From CADEDH01 sp039201605 (GTDB lineage: Bacteria > Actinomycetota > Acidimicrobiia > Acidimicrobiales > SZUA-35), in contig JBCCRO010000028.1 in assembly GCA_039201605.1 (NCBI GenBank), positions 8,159 to 72,158 on the forward strand: DNA of 64,000 nt. Direction: 5' to 3'. The position numbers and the translations under genes were made by a program. The notes beneath the pieces were generated by a model. It was not told the DNA's origin. It was given only the letters and a program-made list of their open reading frames with translations, and did not search any database. Positions 8,792 to 15,716 of the stretch are shown in pieces (positions within the stretch are counted from its first letter, which is position 1; each line of letters begins with the position of its first letter).

Positions 8792-9489
8792 TGGTCGCCT
8801 CCGGCGCTCGTCGAGTCACCACCGGCCGCCCCATTGGCAGCCCGCTCAAACACGCGGCGGATCGTTCGCTCGGTCACCCCGAAGCGCTCCGCCAACTCCT
8901 TCGTGGACACATCCGGCCGCTCAGCCCGAGCAGCCAACACCGCAACGTCATCGACCTTCTTGCGGCCCTTCCCCGGCTCGCCGGCCACAGACGCCGATGG
9001 GGCTGAACCGCCGCCGCCGGCGACGACGCTCAGCTCGGCAGGCTTCGCCTTCACCGACCTGGGCTTCGAACGCACACGACGCTCGGCCCGGCGGCCACTC
9101 ACCGACGGCCACAGCTCATGCAACGCCAGACCAGCCAGGACGAGCAGGCCGTCGACGGTGAGCGGCCAGGCATCGGCCTCCCAACCGACCAAGCCGACAT
9201 CGAGGGCCTGGGAGCGCATGTGCCGGTACGACATCGCCAGAGCGAGCACACCCAGGCCAGCGGCCAGGATCTGGCGGGCTCGGGCCTCCCAGCCCTGACC
9301 CGGGATCCACAACACCAGCACCTCGGCGATCACCACCGCCAACACCGGCCAGCCCTGCACCGCCCTGGCTGCCCCGAAGGGCTCGGCGGTGGCCATGTTC
9401 GCCCACAGCGATACGCCGACGCAGAGCAGGAAGGTGACCGCGGCCGCGCCGAAGGCAGCTCGATGCTGCACCGTTGCCTGGGAGCTCAC
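8788..9489 (-). CDS. DUF2637-type membrane protein with C-terminal helix-turn-helix
   Basis: 233 residues. Four hydrophobic helices occupy residues 10-130: FGAAAVTFLLCVGVSLWA, PVLAVVIAEVLVLWI, QILAAGLGVLALAMSYRHM and a last one containing PLTVDGLLVLAGLALHEL. The SYRHM...WPLTVDGLL pattern is characteristic of DUF2637 proteins of actinobacterial plasmids and integrative elements (Spd-like spread proteins). After a basic linker, residues 195-220 form a helix-turn-helix (STKELAERFGVTERTIRRVF). Coupled by four-base overlaps to the ATPase gene downstream and the small gene upstream. Probably links DNA binding to the membrane during transfer or spread; that function is inferred. Confidence 0.75.
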   Translation of the reverse strand: MSSQATVQHRAAFGAAAVTFLLCVGVSLWANMATAEPFGAARAVQGWPVLAVVIAEVLVLWIPGQGWEARARQILAAGLGVLALAMSYRHMRSQALDVGLVGWEADAWPLTVDGLLVLAGLALHELWPSVSGRRAERRVRSKPRSVKAKPAELSVVAGGGGSAPSASVAGEPGKGRKKVDDVAVLAARAERPDVSTKELAERFGVTERTIRRVFERAANGAAGGDSTSAGGDQ

Positions 9490-9881
9490 CGGGACGCCCC
9501 TCCAGCCTCGGTAGGGGAGCGGTCGGTGGTGGGGTGGCCCGCTGTAGCCACCCCACCACTCGTCCCGCCGTGAGCGACCTCCGATCCGGCCGACGGCCGG
9601 GGAGCGCTCAGCCAGATGTCGGCGAGACGGGCGTGGTCGAGATCGACCAGTGGCTCGGGTGTGGGTCGGCCGAGCTGGGCGCAGAGCCGAGTGAGCCGCT
9701 GTTCAGCGCGACGGACTCGGGACCGGGCCCAACTCGACGGATTGGCCAGAAATGCGCACTCGGCAGCGACGACGTCGAGCTCGGCCTCGAGCATGGGGCG
9801 TTCCGCCTCGATCATCGCCAGCTCCACCAGCGAGGGCCGCGAACCCTCAGGGTCCGGAGTAGCAACCAGGCACACCGTCAT
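9486..9881 (-). CDS. Small helical protein resembling DUF6284
   Basis: 131 residues. The N-terminal half is a helical pair (ELAMIEAERPMLEAELDVVA and SWARSRVRRAEQRLTRLCAQ) with the pattern acidic helix, short loop, RRAxxR helix, as I recall from the small DUF6284 proteins next to coupling genes in actinobacterial elements. The C-terminal half is Gly/Ser/Thr-rich and probably disordered. Four-base overlaps with both neighbours. The family link is from memory of the pattern and only moderately secure. Confidence 0.55.
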   Translation of the reverse strand: MTVCLVATPDPEGSRPSLVELAMIEAERPMLEAELDVVAAECAFLANPSSWARSRVRRAEQRLTRLCAQLGRPTPEPLVDLDHARLADIWLSAPRPSAGSEVAHGGTSGGVATAGHPTTDRSPTEAGGASR

Positions 9882-10093
9882 CGGCCTGACTCGCTCTCGT
9901 GTTCGCTGGCAACGACGGCGTAGGTGTCGAGGATGTCCTCGGCCAACTGGCGCAGCAGGGCGTCGAGGTCGTCGAACGGCATCGTGTCGGCCAAGACCTC
10001 ACACACGGCCTGGCGCGTATCGAGAACCATCTCGACCGTCTCGTCCAACAACGTCGGGTCGACTGACGACGAGAACAGGGGCCCGGCGGTCAT
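9878..10093 (-). CDS. 71-residue acidic transfer-operon protein
   Basis: Starts at the ATG at 10093, which overlaps the WhiB stop by four bases. The product is acidic and largely helical (DETVEMVLDTRQAVCEVLAD and DDLDALLRQLAEDILDTYAV). No known family. A longer upstream reading in the same frame is an antisense shadow of whiB and is not used. Confidence 0.55.
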   Translation of the reverse strand: MTAGPLFSSSVDPTLLDETVEMVLDTRQAVCEVLADTMPFDDLDALLRQLAEDILDTYAVVASEHESESGR

Positions 10094-10377
10094 TGGGTCA
10101 CCGCCTTGCGACGCTCTCGACGCAGCCGCTGACGAGCCCGTTCGCTCGTGCCGCCCCACACGCCGAACTTCTGCTGCCGGGGTGCATCGGCCGACTCGCC
10201 GAGAGCGAACCAGAGACAGTCCTGCGTCACCGGGCACGCGGCGCAGACCGCCTCGGCCTCAGCCGCTGACTCCCCACGAACTGGGAAGAACCGATCGGTG
10301 TCAAGCCCCTTACAGGCGGCCCGCTCCCACCATTCACCTGAGCCGTCGGCTCGGCCCGAAACGACAGCGGCGCTCAT
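10090..10377 (-). CDS. WhiB-family iron-sulfur transcription factor
   Basis: 95 residues. Four cysteines at about positions 22, 45, 48 and 54 show the C-x22-C-x2-C-x5-C arrangement that holds a [4Fe-4S] cluster, followed by the family turn GVWGG (residues 72-76) and a basic DNA-contacting tail (RARQRLRRERRK). WhiB proteins are found only in actinobacteria and their phages or elements, and control transcription by contact with the principal sigma factor. Being inside the transfer operon suggests it controls transfer or cargo genes in response to redox state or NO. It overlaps genes on both sides by ATGA. Confidence 0.9.
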   Translation of the reverse strand: MSAAVVSGRADGSGEWWERAACKGLDTDRFFPVRGESAAEAEAVCAACPVTQDCLWFALGESADAPRQQKFGVWGGTSERARQRLRRERRKAVTQ

Positions 10378-10541
10378 TGGGCCACCGCCTCACCAGCATC
10401 GACGCTGTGCGCCCGCGGTATCTCGTGGGCGGTCTCGGCCGCCGCTTCGGCCTCGATTAAGGCGAGTACATGCGCCCTGTGGGCGTCGTCGATCAGGAAC
10501 CGTGGCCTGACGGCCACGGCCTTGCGTTTACCCTTGGTCAC
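10374..10541 (-). CDS. 55-residue protein upstream of whiB
   Basis: A short gene starting at GTG 10541 with GAAGGAA about 7 bases upstream, ending in a TGA that overlaps the whiB ATG. The product begins MTKGKRKAVAVRPRFLIDDA and continues with an Ala/Glu-rich helix. One leucine uses the rare TTA codon. No family recognised. The good ribosome site and the four-base coupling support translation. Confidence 0.5.
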   Translation of the reverse strand: MTKGKRKAVAVRPRFLIDDAHRAHVLALIEAEAAAETAHEIPRAHSVDAGEAVAQ

Positions 10542-10638
10542 GGGTGATTCCTTCCCTACTGCGAGGTGGGTCAGTGAGTTGCCTTGGCCCGGTCGGAAGG
10601 TCAGAGAGCCGACCGGGCCGCTGGCGAACGTGGAGGGT

Positions 10639-10860
10639 TCAGCCCTCCGGCTGGTTCAGCTGCTCCCCCGCTTCGCCGATCACGTTCGTGGTCGTTGGCG
10701 TGAAGCTCGGCGAGGCGATGTCAGTGCCAGTGAGCCAGATGCCGACGCCGATCATGGCCAGCACGAGAGCGGCGAGGGTCTTTCCGATGCCGGGGTCGTG
10801 CTGGTAGTAGGCGAGCGACTTCCAGGGGTCTGTCTGCTGCATGGCGTCGGGCCTTGTCAT
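10639..10860 (-). CDS. Small single-helix membrane protein at the head of the transfer operon
   Basis: 73 residues from the ATG at 10860 (or 67 from the internal ATG at 10842). One transmembrane segment (IGKTLAALVLAMIGVGIWLTG, with its core at about 26-44) is followed by a polar tail (SFTPTTTNVIGEAGEQLNQP). The start overlaps the stop of a 20-codon reading frame by four bases. A gap of about 100 bases separates it from the next gene. No family recognised. Confidence 0.5.
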   Translation of the reverse strand: MTRPDAMQQTDPWKSLAYYQHDPGIGKTLAALVLAMIGVGIWLTGTDIASPSFTPTTTNVIGEAGEQLNQPEG

Positions 10861-10919
10861 CGCCGCCGAGGGCGGAGCAGCTCATTGATGAAGCTGGCGA
10901 TGAATGCGACGAGGAACAC
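10857..10919 (-). CDS. 20-residue putative membrane micropeptide, first gene of the transfer operon
   Basis: GTG at 10919 preceded by GAAAGGACCACC (a good ribosome site), coding MFLVAFIASFINELLRPRRR, with a stop overlapping the next ATG (ATGA). A hydrophobic helix with a basic end would insert in the membrane. It may be a true micropeptide or only a leader that couples translation of the following gene. Size alone makes this uncertain. Confidence 0.4.
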   Translation of the reverse strand: MFLVAFIASFINELLRPRRR

Positions 10920-10956
10920 GGTGGTCCTTTCGAGGTAGCTGGAACTTGTTACCTAC

Positions 10957-10980
10957 CTTCCTACCTACCTGGGTAGGAAG
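10957..10980. promoter_or_regulatory. Perfect 9-bp inverted repeat, probable GntR operator
   Basis: CTTCCTACC (10957-10965), a 6-base spacer, and GGTAGGAAG (10972-10980) form a perfect palindrome in the 134-base divergent region between the transfer operon and the GntR gene. It overlaps the spacer and -10 of the putative minus-strand transfer promoter. GntR regulators of actinobacterial elements (KorSA type) commonly repress transfer genes from such sites. The palindrome is seen; the regulator assignment is inference. Confidence 0.6.
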
Positions 10981-10986
10981 TGTCAA
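10958..10986 (-). promoter_or_regulatory. Putative promoter of the transfer operon
   Basis: On the minus strand TTGACA (10986-10981) is a perfect -35, followed 17 bases later by TAGGAA (10963-10958). A start near 10951 would give a leader of about 30 bases before the GTG at 10919. The inverted repeat covers the spacer and -10, so a bound repressor would block it. Confidence 0.5.
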
Positions 10987-11038
10987 GGGATTCTCCTGGG
11001 AATCTCAGGTTGCCTAGGTCGGTGAGTGGGCGGGCGAG

Positions 11039-11044
11039 TAGTAT
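11039..11044 (+). promoter_or_regulatory. -10 box of the GntR gene, near-leaderless transcript
   Basis: TAGTAT lies 9 bases before the ATG at 11054 and no ribosome site is present, so the message probably starts at or within a few bases of the start codon. No good -35 is seen at 16-19 bases. Confidence 0.45.
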
Positions 11045-11053
11045 CCGGGGCGC

Positions 11054-11425
11054 ATGGATTCCTCACCCGACGACCCTCGGTCGCCCTACATGCGGATCGT
11101 GGACGAGCTTCGGGAGAAGATCGCGACCGGCCTGATCCCACCTGGCGAGAAGCTCCCGTCGAACGCTGATCTCAAGAAGACCTATGGCGTTGCGAGCATG
11201 ACGGCACAGAACGCCATCAACCGGCTGAAGAGCGACGGGCTGGTCTATGGCGTCGCCGGCAAGGGTGTCTTCGTCCGCTCGGACATCGACCTCGACGCCC
11301 TCCGGCAAGGTGTCGCCTCGGAGCCTGTAGCTGCTGATGATCTCGGCAAGGTGTTTGCCCGCCTCGACGAGCTCGAGGCGCGGGTCGCCGAGTTGGAGGC
11401 GGAGAGGGGAGAGGGTGGCTCGTGA
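11054..11425 (+). CDS. GntR-family regulator of the integrative element
   Basis: 123 residues. A winged helix-turn-helix spans about residues 8-75 (YMRIVDELREKIATGLIPPG, then GEKLPSNADLKKTYGVASMT and the wing VYGVAGKGVFV), which is the GntR/FadR N-terminal pattern. There is no large effector domain; the C-terminus is a short acidic coiled coil (LDELEARVAELEAERGE), as in the small KorSA-like and YtrA-like regulators. It is divergent from the transfer operon, with a palindrome between, and probably represses transfer. The stop overlaps the GTG of the phosphotransferase gene (GTGA), so the two are co-expressed. Confidence 0.85.
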   Translation: MDSSPDDPRSPYMRIVDELREKIATGLIPPGEKLPSNADLKKTYGVASMTAQNAINRLKSDGLVYGVAGKGVFVRSDIDLDALRQGVASEPVAADDLGKVFARLDELEARVAELEAERGEGGS

Positions 11426-12291
11426 CTGCGCAGTCCTCGGCCGCAGGCGATGTGATCGCCGATGCCCTTTCTACTGCCGCACAGTCCGCCGGCTACCCGA
11501 CGACCCACGTCGAGCAGCTGAGGACTGGCAACAACTACATTTACGCCGACCGCAGCAACGGTCTCATCTACCGAGTGCCGGTCCTCGAGCGCCAGGCAGA
11601 CAACCTGGCCCAGGAGAACGGGCTGCTCCTCGACCTCGCCTCCGCCGGCGCTCCGATCGTCGCTCCCAGCCAGCAGGATCCACTTCGTCTCTCCACCGGA
11701 GACCTTGCGACTGTTTGGCCTCTCGGTGGACAGCCCGACCCGAACCCGGCGGTCTCCCTCGCCCCGACGCTCGCGTCCCTGCACGACGTGCCGCCAGTCG
11801 ACGGCTTGAGGCGATGGGATGGCTTTGAGCGGGGTCACCGCCGAGTCGAGTTGGCCCGAGCAACTGGCGTTCCCTCCGAGCTCGTCGACGAGGTGTCCCA
11901 GCGCCTCTCCACGCTCGAAGCCCAGATTCCAGACTGGACTGCCGACAAGGTCGTGCACGGCGATCCCCACACCGGCAATCTCGTGAAGATCGACGGCCAG
12001 CACCTGCTGATCGACTTGGACGACATCGCCACAGGTAGTCCCGAGATCGACCTCGCTGTCCTCCGCACGGCCTACACCAGGTTCGACGTCATCCCCGGAT
12101 CATGGGACCAGTTCCTGGCCGCCTACGGCCGACCGGCCACTCGTGACACGATCGATTGGTTCGCGCGAGTCCGGCAGGTGTCCATGGTCGCCTGGCTGTT
12201 CACACTCTGGGACCTGAGACCGGAGTCTCAACAGGAAGCAATTCATCGGGTCTCGACGCTCGACACGGCGGCAGTTTGGAATCCACTATGA
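11422..12291 (+). CDS. Aminoglycoside phosphotransferase (APH)-fold kinase
   Basis: 289 residues from the GTG at 11422. The C-terminal lobe has the kinase core VVHGDPHTGNL (catalytic Asp, HGDxHxxN) and IDLDDIATGSPEIDLA (metal-binding Asp), at about residues 177-213. The N-terminal lobe carries NNYIYADRSNGLIYRVPVLE, with a probable ATP-site beta hairpin. Substrates of such kinases range from antibiotics to choline and sugars and cannot be read from sequence. Its operon mates are a GntR regulator and a CorA-like protein, so it may be a cargo or maintenance function rather than a resistance gene. Confidence 0.8.
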   Translation: MTAQSSAAGDVIADALSTAAQSAGYPTTHVEQLRTGNNYIYADRSNGLIYRVPVLERQADNLAQENGLLLDLASAGAPIVAPSQQDPLRLSTGDLATVWPLGGQPDPNPAVSLAPTLASLHDVPPVDGLRRWDGFERGHRRVELARATGVPSELVDEVSQRLSTLEAQIPDWTADKVVHGDPHTGNLVKIDGQHLLIDLDDIATGSPEIDLAVLRTAYTRFDVIPGSWDQFLAAYGRPATRDTIDWFARVRQVSMVAWLFTLWDLRPESQQEAIHRVSTLDTAAVWNPL

Positions 12292-13307
12292 GCCAGCAAG
12301 ACAAGTCCCGTCCGGCCACCCCTCTCGCCCAGCGAGCGAAGGTGCGGGTGTGTCAGGTCAGAGCCATGGGCTCACCCGCCCAACGCCACCACTTGGTCGG
12401 CACCGACCTCACCACGGCGCTCGACTTCGGGCGGCTCGCCGCCCCGCTCGACGCAGCCGGCCCACTCACCCCGATCGTCGTCAGCCAAGCGGTCGAGGAC
12501 AGGCTCACCATCGAGGGACCGCGCATCGGCTCCATCTCGGCCGATTGGATGCGTCTGCATTTGCAGACCCCCGCCTCGGGACTCGTCGACGTCCGCCTCT
12601 TCGCCACTGATCCGGACTCGATCGAGGCCACCGTCGACCTACTCGAGGATCTTCGGGACGAGGCCGTAGTGGGCGAGCCGGCCTCCCCTACCTACGACGG
12701 CATGGCCGAGTACGACGACCGGCCGCTCGCCACTCGGCCATTCCATCAGCTGACGTTTCTTCCTGCCGCAGATCCGGAGGACGAGCCGCGCTGGGAAGAC
12801 GTGCAGCGGCTCATCTACAGAGCCGACCTGGAGGCGATCGAAGAACAGAGCTCGATCAGCCAACCCGTCGAGATGAATCGCCGGCCCGGCCAACTTGCAG
12901 CGGTCGGAAGCCTCGGCACCGTCGGGTGGGGGTTGCAGGACTACATCGAGCCCGCCACTGTGCTTTCGGCGACGCTGGGCATTGCGTCGCTCGATGCGAT
13001 CCAGACCGTTCGCCTGCGGTCGGTCGAACTCTGGCGTCAAGCACAAGAGCTCGTCGGCCCTGTTAGCGCGCAACGGACGACTACTCCGGCGAACCTACGC
13101 AGCGAGGTTGGTTGGCTGCAGGCGGGGTTGGCGTTCTCCGTCCTGCCGTCGTCGGTCGTGTCGCCGCTCGTGCAGAGCGTGCGTGTCGAGTCGTACCACC
13201 AGGCCCTCTACGACGTCGCTGACGTGTTGACTCAGCATGATCAGGTCTCCCAAATGCTCGATCGCTTGGCAGGCATGCTCGCCGTTCGGCGGGGCGGAGG
13301 ATCCTGA
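12288..13307 (+). CDS. Short CorA-like-family paralogue lacking the membrane domain
   Basis: 339 residues, ATG overlapping the kinase stop by four bases. It is clearly related to the minus-strand gene at 15,717-17,048. Shared blocks include RVCQVRA/RVCHVRA near the start, LDFGRL, RLIYR, NRRPGQLAAVG/NRRPGQVAAVG and RVESYHQALY. The relative continues for some 95 residues with two C-terminal membrane helices; this copy ends right after the matching cytoplasmic helix (MLDRLAGMLAVRRGGGS). It is therefore a soluble short form: either a truncated copy or a partner of the membrane form. The N-terminal domain is not one I can name. Confidence 0.65.
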   Translation: MSQQDKSRPATPLAQRAKVRVCQVRAMGSPAQRHHLVGTDLTTALDFGRLAAPLDAAGPLTPIVVSQAVEDRLTIEGPRIGSISADWMRLHLQTPASGLVDVRLFATDPDSIEATVDLLEDLRDEAVVGEPASPTYDGMAEYDDRPLATRPFHQLTFLPAADPEDEPRWEDVQRLIYRADLEAIEEQSSISQPVEMNRRPGQLAAVGSLGTVGWGLQDYIEPATVLSATLGIASLDAIQTVRLRSVELWRQAQELVGPVSAQRTTTPANLRSEVGWLQAGLAFSVLPSSVVSPLVQSVRVESYHQALYDVADVLTQHDQVSQMLDRLAGMLAVRRGGGS

Positions 13308-13338
13308 CGATCACCTGGAGGTGTCGGGTGAGGGACTC

Positions 13339-13602
13339 GTGCTCTCGGCCGGCGAACTGAGGCTGGCTACCGACTACTGCCTAGCTCTCGACGGCTACGT
13401 CGGCTTACATGTGTTCAGGCTGGCGGCGGTGCCCCTCCGGACAGTCACCCTGCCGGTACGGGGCTATCTCTACCGCCGCCAGCCGACCAACCTGACAGCG
13501 AGAGCGTCGGTCCGGGGTCGGTGGATCTTCCGAAGCCTCTGCGAGCTGCCGTCGCCGGATGGTATCGCCTCGAGTGCCTCGGGTTCGCCTATTTGGACCT
13601 AG
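13339..13602 (+). CDS. Doubtful 87-residue reading frame in a gene-poor gap
   Basis: A GTG at 13339 with GAGGGA upstream opens a frame coding MLSAGELRLATDYCLALDGY and an Arg-rich remainder. It matches nothing I know and does not resemble the missing C-terminus of the preceding gene. It may be a decayed gene fragment. The rest of the gap (13,603-13,804) shows only a possible TATCTT box at 13,763 ahead of the next gene. Confidence 0.2.
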   Translation: MLSAGELRLATDYCLALDGYVGLHVFRLAAVPLRTVTLPVRGYLYRRQPTNLTARASVRGRWIFRSLCELPSPDGIASSASGSPIWT

Positions 13603-13804
13603 CGCACCATGCGTCTGCCTGACATTTACAAGGATCGGTGCGGGTGCCTACCAGTACTACCCGGGATCGAATGCCGCTTGAGAAGCACTCCTCAGCACTA
13701 TCTGGCGCCACGGTCGAGGCTTGGAAAGCGTATGTCAGGGCTAGATCAAGGCGCGATGGCGTATCTTGTCCAAACACGCCGGAGTTGAACGAGGAGGGGT
13801 TTCC

Positions 13805-14272
13805 ATGTCTGGGCACTCACCGGCTGAGCTTGATGCCATGAAGTTACTTGAAGAGATCGACATCCAGCGCACAAGAGTTCTCGTAGCGCAAGGGCATCTG
13901 CAGGAGATCCTCCCAGTTGCAGGCACATCGGAAGCACTCGACGAGCCCGCCGTCGAGGCGGCCCTCACTGCCGCACAAAGCGAGCGACACCGATTAGCCG
14001 AACTCCGCCAATGTGCGGAGGATCAACGGTCCCAGGTGGTCGGCGACACAGTACGTTCGCTGCTCGACCTCTGCGACGATGCCCTGTCAGAGTTGGACGA
14101 GAGCATGAGGAGAATGACCGAAGGTCTCACAGGGATCACGTGCGATCATCGAGAGAGGATTCGCGCGATCGAGACCGCTGTCATCGCTGATTTCGATCGA
14201 ATCACGTCGGGGGGTGCAGCTGAGGCGTCGAAACCGTTCTGGAAGAGACTGCTGTTCTTCCTTCCTGACTGA
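13805..14272 (+). CDS. 155-residue coiled-coil protein of unknown function
   Basis: The start at 13805 is fixed by AGGAGGGG 8 bases upstream. Nearly all of the protein is helical, with long heptad-like stretches (ELDAMKLLEEIDIQRTRVLV; RHRLAELRQCAEDQRSQVVG; SLLDLCDDALSELDESMRRM), ending in a basic hydrophobic tail (KPFWKRLLFFLPD) that could touch the membrane. At least two leucines use TTA, and base composition is lower in GC than the core genes. It lies directly before the TIR-phosphoribosyltransferase gene, in the same direction, across a 331-base gap. No family recognised; a sensor or adaptor role in the island is speculative. Confidence 0.6.
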   Translation: MSGHSPAELDAMKLLEEIDIQRTRVLVAQGHLQEILPVAGTSEALDEPAVEAALTAAQSERHRLAELRQCAEDQRSQVVGDTVRSLLDLCDDALSELDESMRRMTEGLTGITCDHRERIRAIETAVIADFDRITSGGAAEASKPFWKRLLFFLPD

Positions 14273-14603
14273 ATGGCGGTCAGCCTTTGTCGGACAGCAA
14301 GATGTCACCTTCGTCTTGTTTTCCGGGCAAACTGCAACTGGAGTTGAGCCGGGTAGACCGGGTCGGGATCACTAGCACGGCCGCCCGTGGTGCTCCGATC
14401 CGTGGCCGGAGGTACAAGGCGGCGGGTGGCGGCGTCGGTGCGGGGTTCGACTTGACGAGGGTCGACATAGCCACACCTCTGCACAGACACGCACCCAGAT
14501 GTGTGGCCGAGCGACGGGGCCCGACTTATGGGAGAGGCCTACACTGTGTCGCACGTATCTGGTTCCGTCGGTTGGGCGCCCTGGCCTTGGAGGCGATGAA
14601 CGG

Positions 14604-15515
14604 ATGAGAATCTTCCTGTCGCACGGCAGCAACAACAAGGCGATCGTGCGTGATCTGCGCCGCAGGTTCCCTAGCTACATGGATGTTTGGTTTGACGAGG
14701 AGAGTCTGGTCTGGTCGGACGACCTCCAAGTCGAACTCCGTCGTGCTATTGAGGAGAAGTCGAGCTTCCTGATTGTCTTTCTTGACGACGAGGCCATGGA
14801 TCGAGACTGGCTTGTGACCGAGTTGCAGTGGGCCCTGGACCACGAAGCGAGGCTTGGCCGGAGCTTCGTCCTGCCAGTCCTCGTGGGCCAAAGCCTCGTC
14901 GACGTTCCCTCGGCCCTACAAGGCCGCCGCTTCCTGCGACTTGCGGACCAGGAGGACGCTACGGCCGACTCTCTCGTCGCGCAGATTCAGAAAGGCCTGT
15001 ACCAGCTACTCAGCAGTGCGATCGAGGAGTCCGAGGATCGAGTCTACGATGAGCACCGGCTTCCTCAGGAACTCGTAAGTCACCTTGCCGACACCATCAG
15101 TATCTCAGGCTTTCGGCCGGACCTACTCGTCGGCGTGGCCAGAGGGGGTCTGGTGATTGCAGCCGAACTGTCACAAGACTTCCAGCGGCGATTCGATTCT
15201 GCGCCGAAGATTCCAGTAGTTGGTCTGTGGCCTCATCCTGAGTTTGAAAACGAGCACAACCCGCAGCACATCTCCGTGAAACCTGCCGACCCGGGAGCGC
15301 AGCCACGAGTTCTTATCGTCGACGACGTTTGCGTCAGTGGCCGGACTCTCTGGAGTGCAAGAAAGTATGTCCAAGAACATCTCGATGCTCCCTCGGCACT
15401 GATCGAGACAGCGGTCGTGTCATCGCAACAAGGCGACGTCTTGAAACCGACGTGGGCTGTCCAGCAGGACATCGAACGTGCACTTGATGCAGCCGGTGAG
15501 TGGGAAGGACCCTAG
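14604..15515 (+). CDS. TIR domain-phosphoribosyltransferase fusion protein
   Basis: 303 residues; GGAGG lies about 10 bases before the ATG at 14604. Residues 1-100 form a TIR domain: MRIFLSHGSNN (strand A and box 1), VWFDEESLVWSDD (BB-loop region), SSFLIVFLDDEA, and DWLVTELQWAL, with Glu73 in the position of the NADase glutamate. Residues 150-290 form a type I phosphoribosyltransferase: FRPDLLVGVARGGLVIAAEL, and the PRPP-binding loop VLIVDDVCVSGRT (236-248) with both aspartates. Bacterial TIR domains often cleave NAD+ in anti-phage defence; PRTases make or break N-glycosidic bonds using PRPP. The two enzymes fused could sense or process a nucleotide signal. The domains are clear; the joint function is unknown. 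The 331 bases upstream hold no other gene I accept. Confidence 0.85.
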   Translation: MRIFLSHGSNNKAIVRDLRRRFPSYMDVWFDEESLVWSDDLQVELRRAIEEKSSFLIVFLDDEAMDRDWLVTELQWALDHEARLGRSFVLPVLVGQSLVDVPSALQGRRFLRLADQEDATADSLVAQIQKGLYQLLSSAIEESEDRVYDEHRLPQELVSHLADTISISGFRPDLLVGVARGGLVIAAELSQDFQRRFDSAPKIPVVGLWPHPEFENEHNPQHISVKPADPGAQPRVLIVDDVCVSGRTLWSARKYVQEHLDAPSALIETAVVSSQQGDVLKPTWAVQQDIERALDAAGEWEGP

Positions 15516-15716
15516 TGCTCGGTCCCTTTGTTGGTCCCTTGCCGCCCTTTAGGCCTCGGTAGGCAAGAGGAGCCTGAGTGCACACACAACCGGCGTCTTG
15601 CGAGTGCGCTAGCTGATCGGAAGTCTCGGACGCTGGCAGGCAGCGATCTTCGCTAGGTGCGAGCCGCCTATCGGTCGGGCTCGCGACCCCAGCCGCACGA
15701 GCATCGGTAGATCGAT

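Noticed and set aside
11422..12291. Calling the kinase an aminoglycoside-resistance gene
   Set aside because: The fold is shared by many non-resistance kinases and the neighbours do not suggest resistance.
14287..14607. Frame in the gap before the TIR-PRTase, ending in an ATGA overlap with its start
   Set aside because: The overlap is tempting, but the translation is Arg/Gly-rich with no ribosome site at its start, and base composition by codon position looks non-coding. Kept only as a note.
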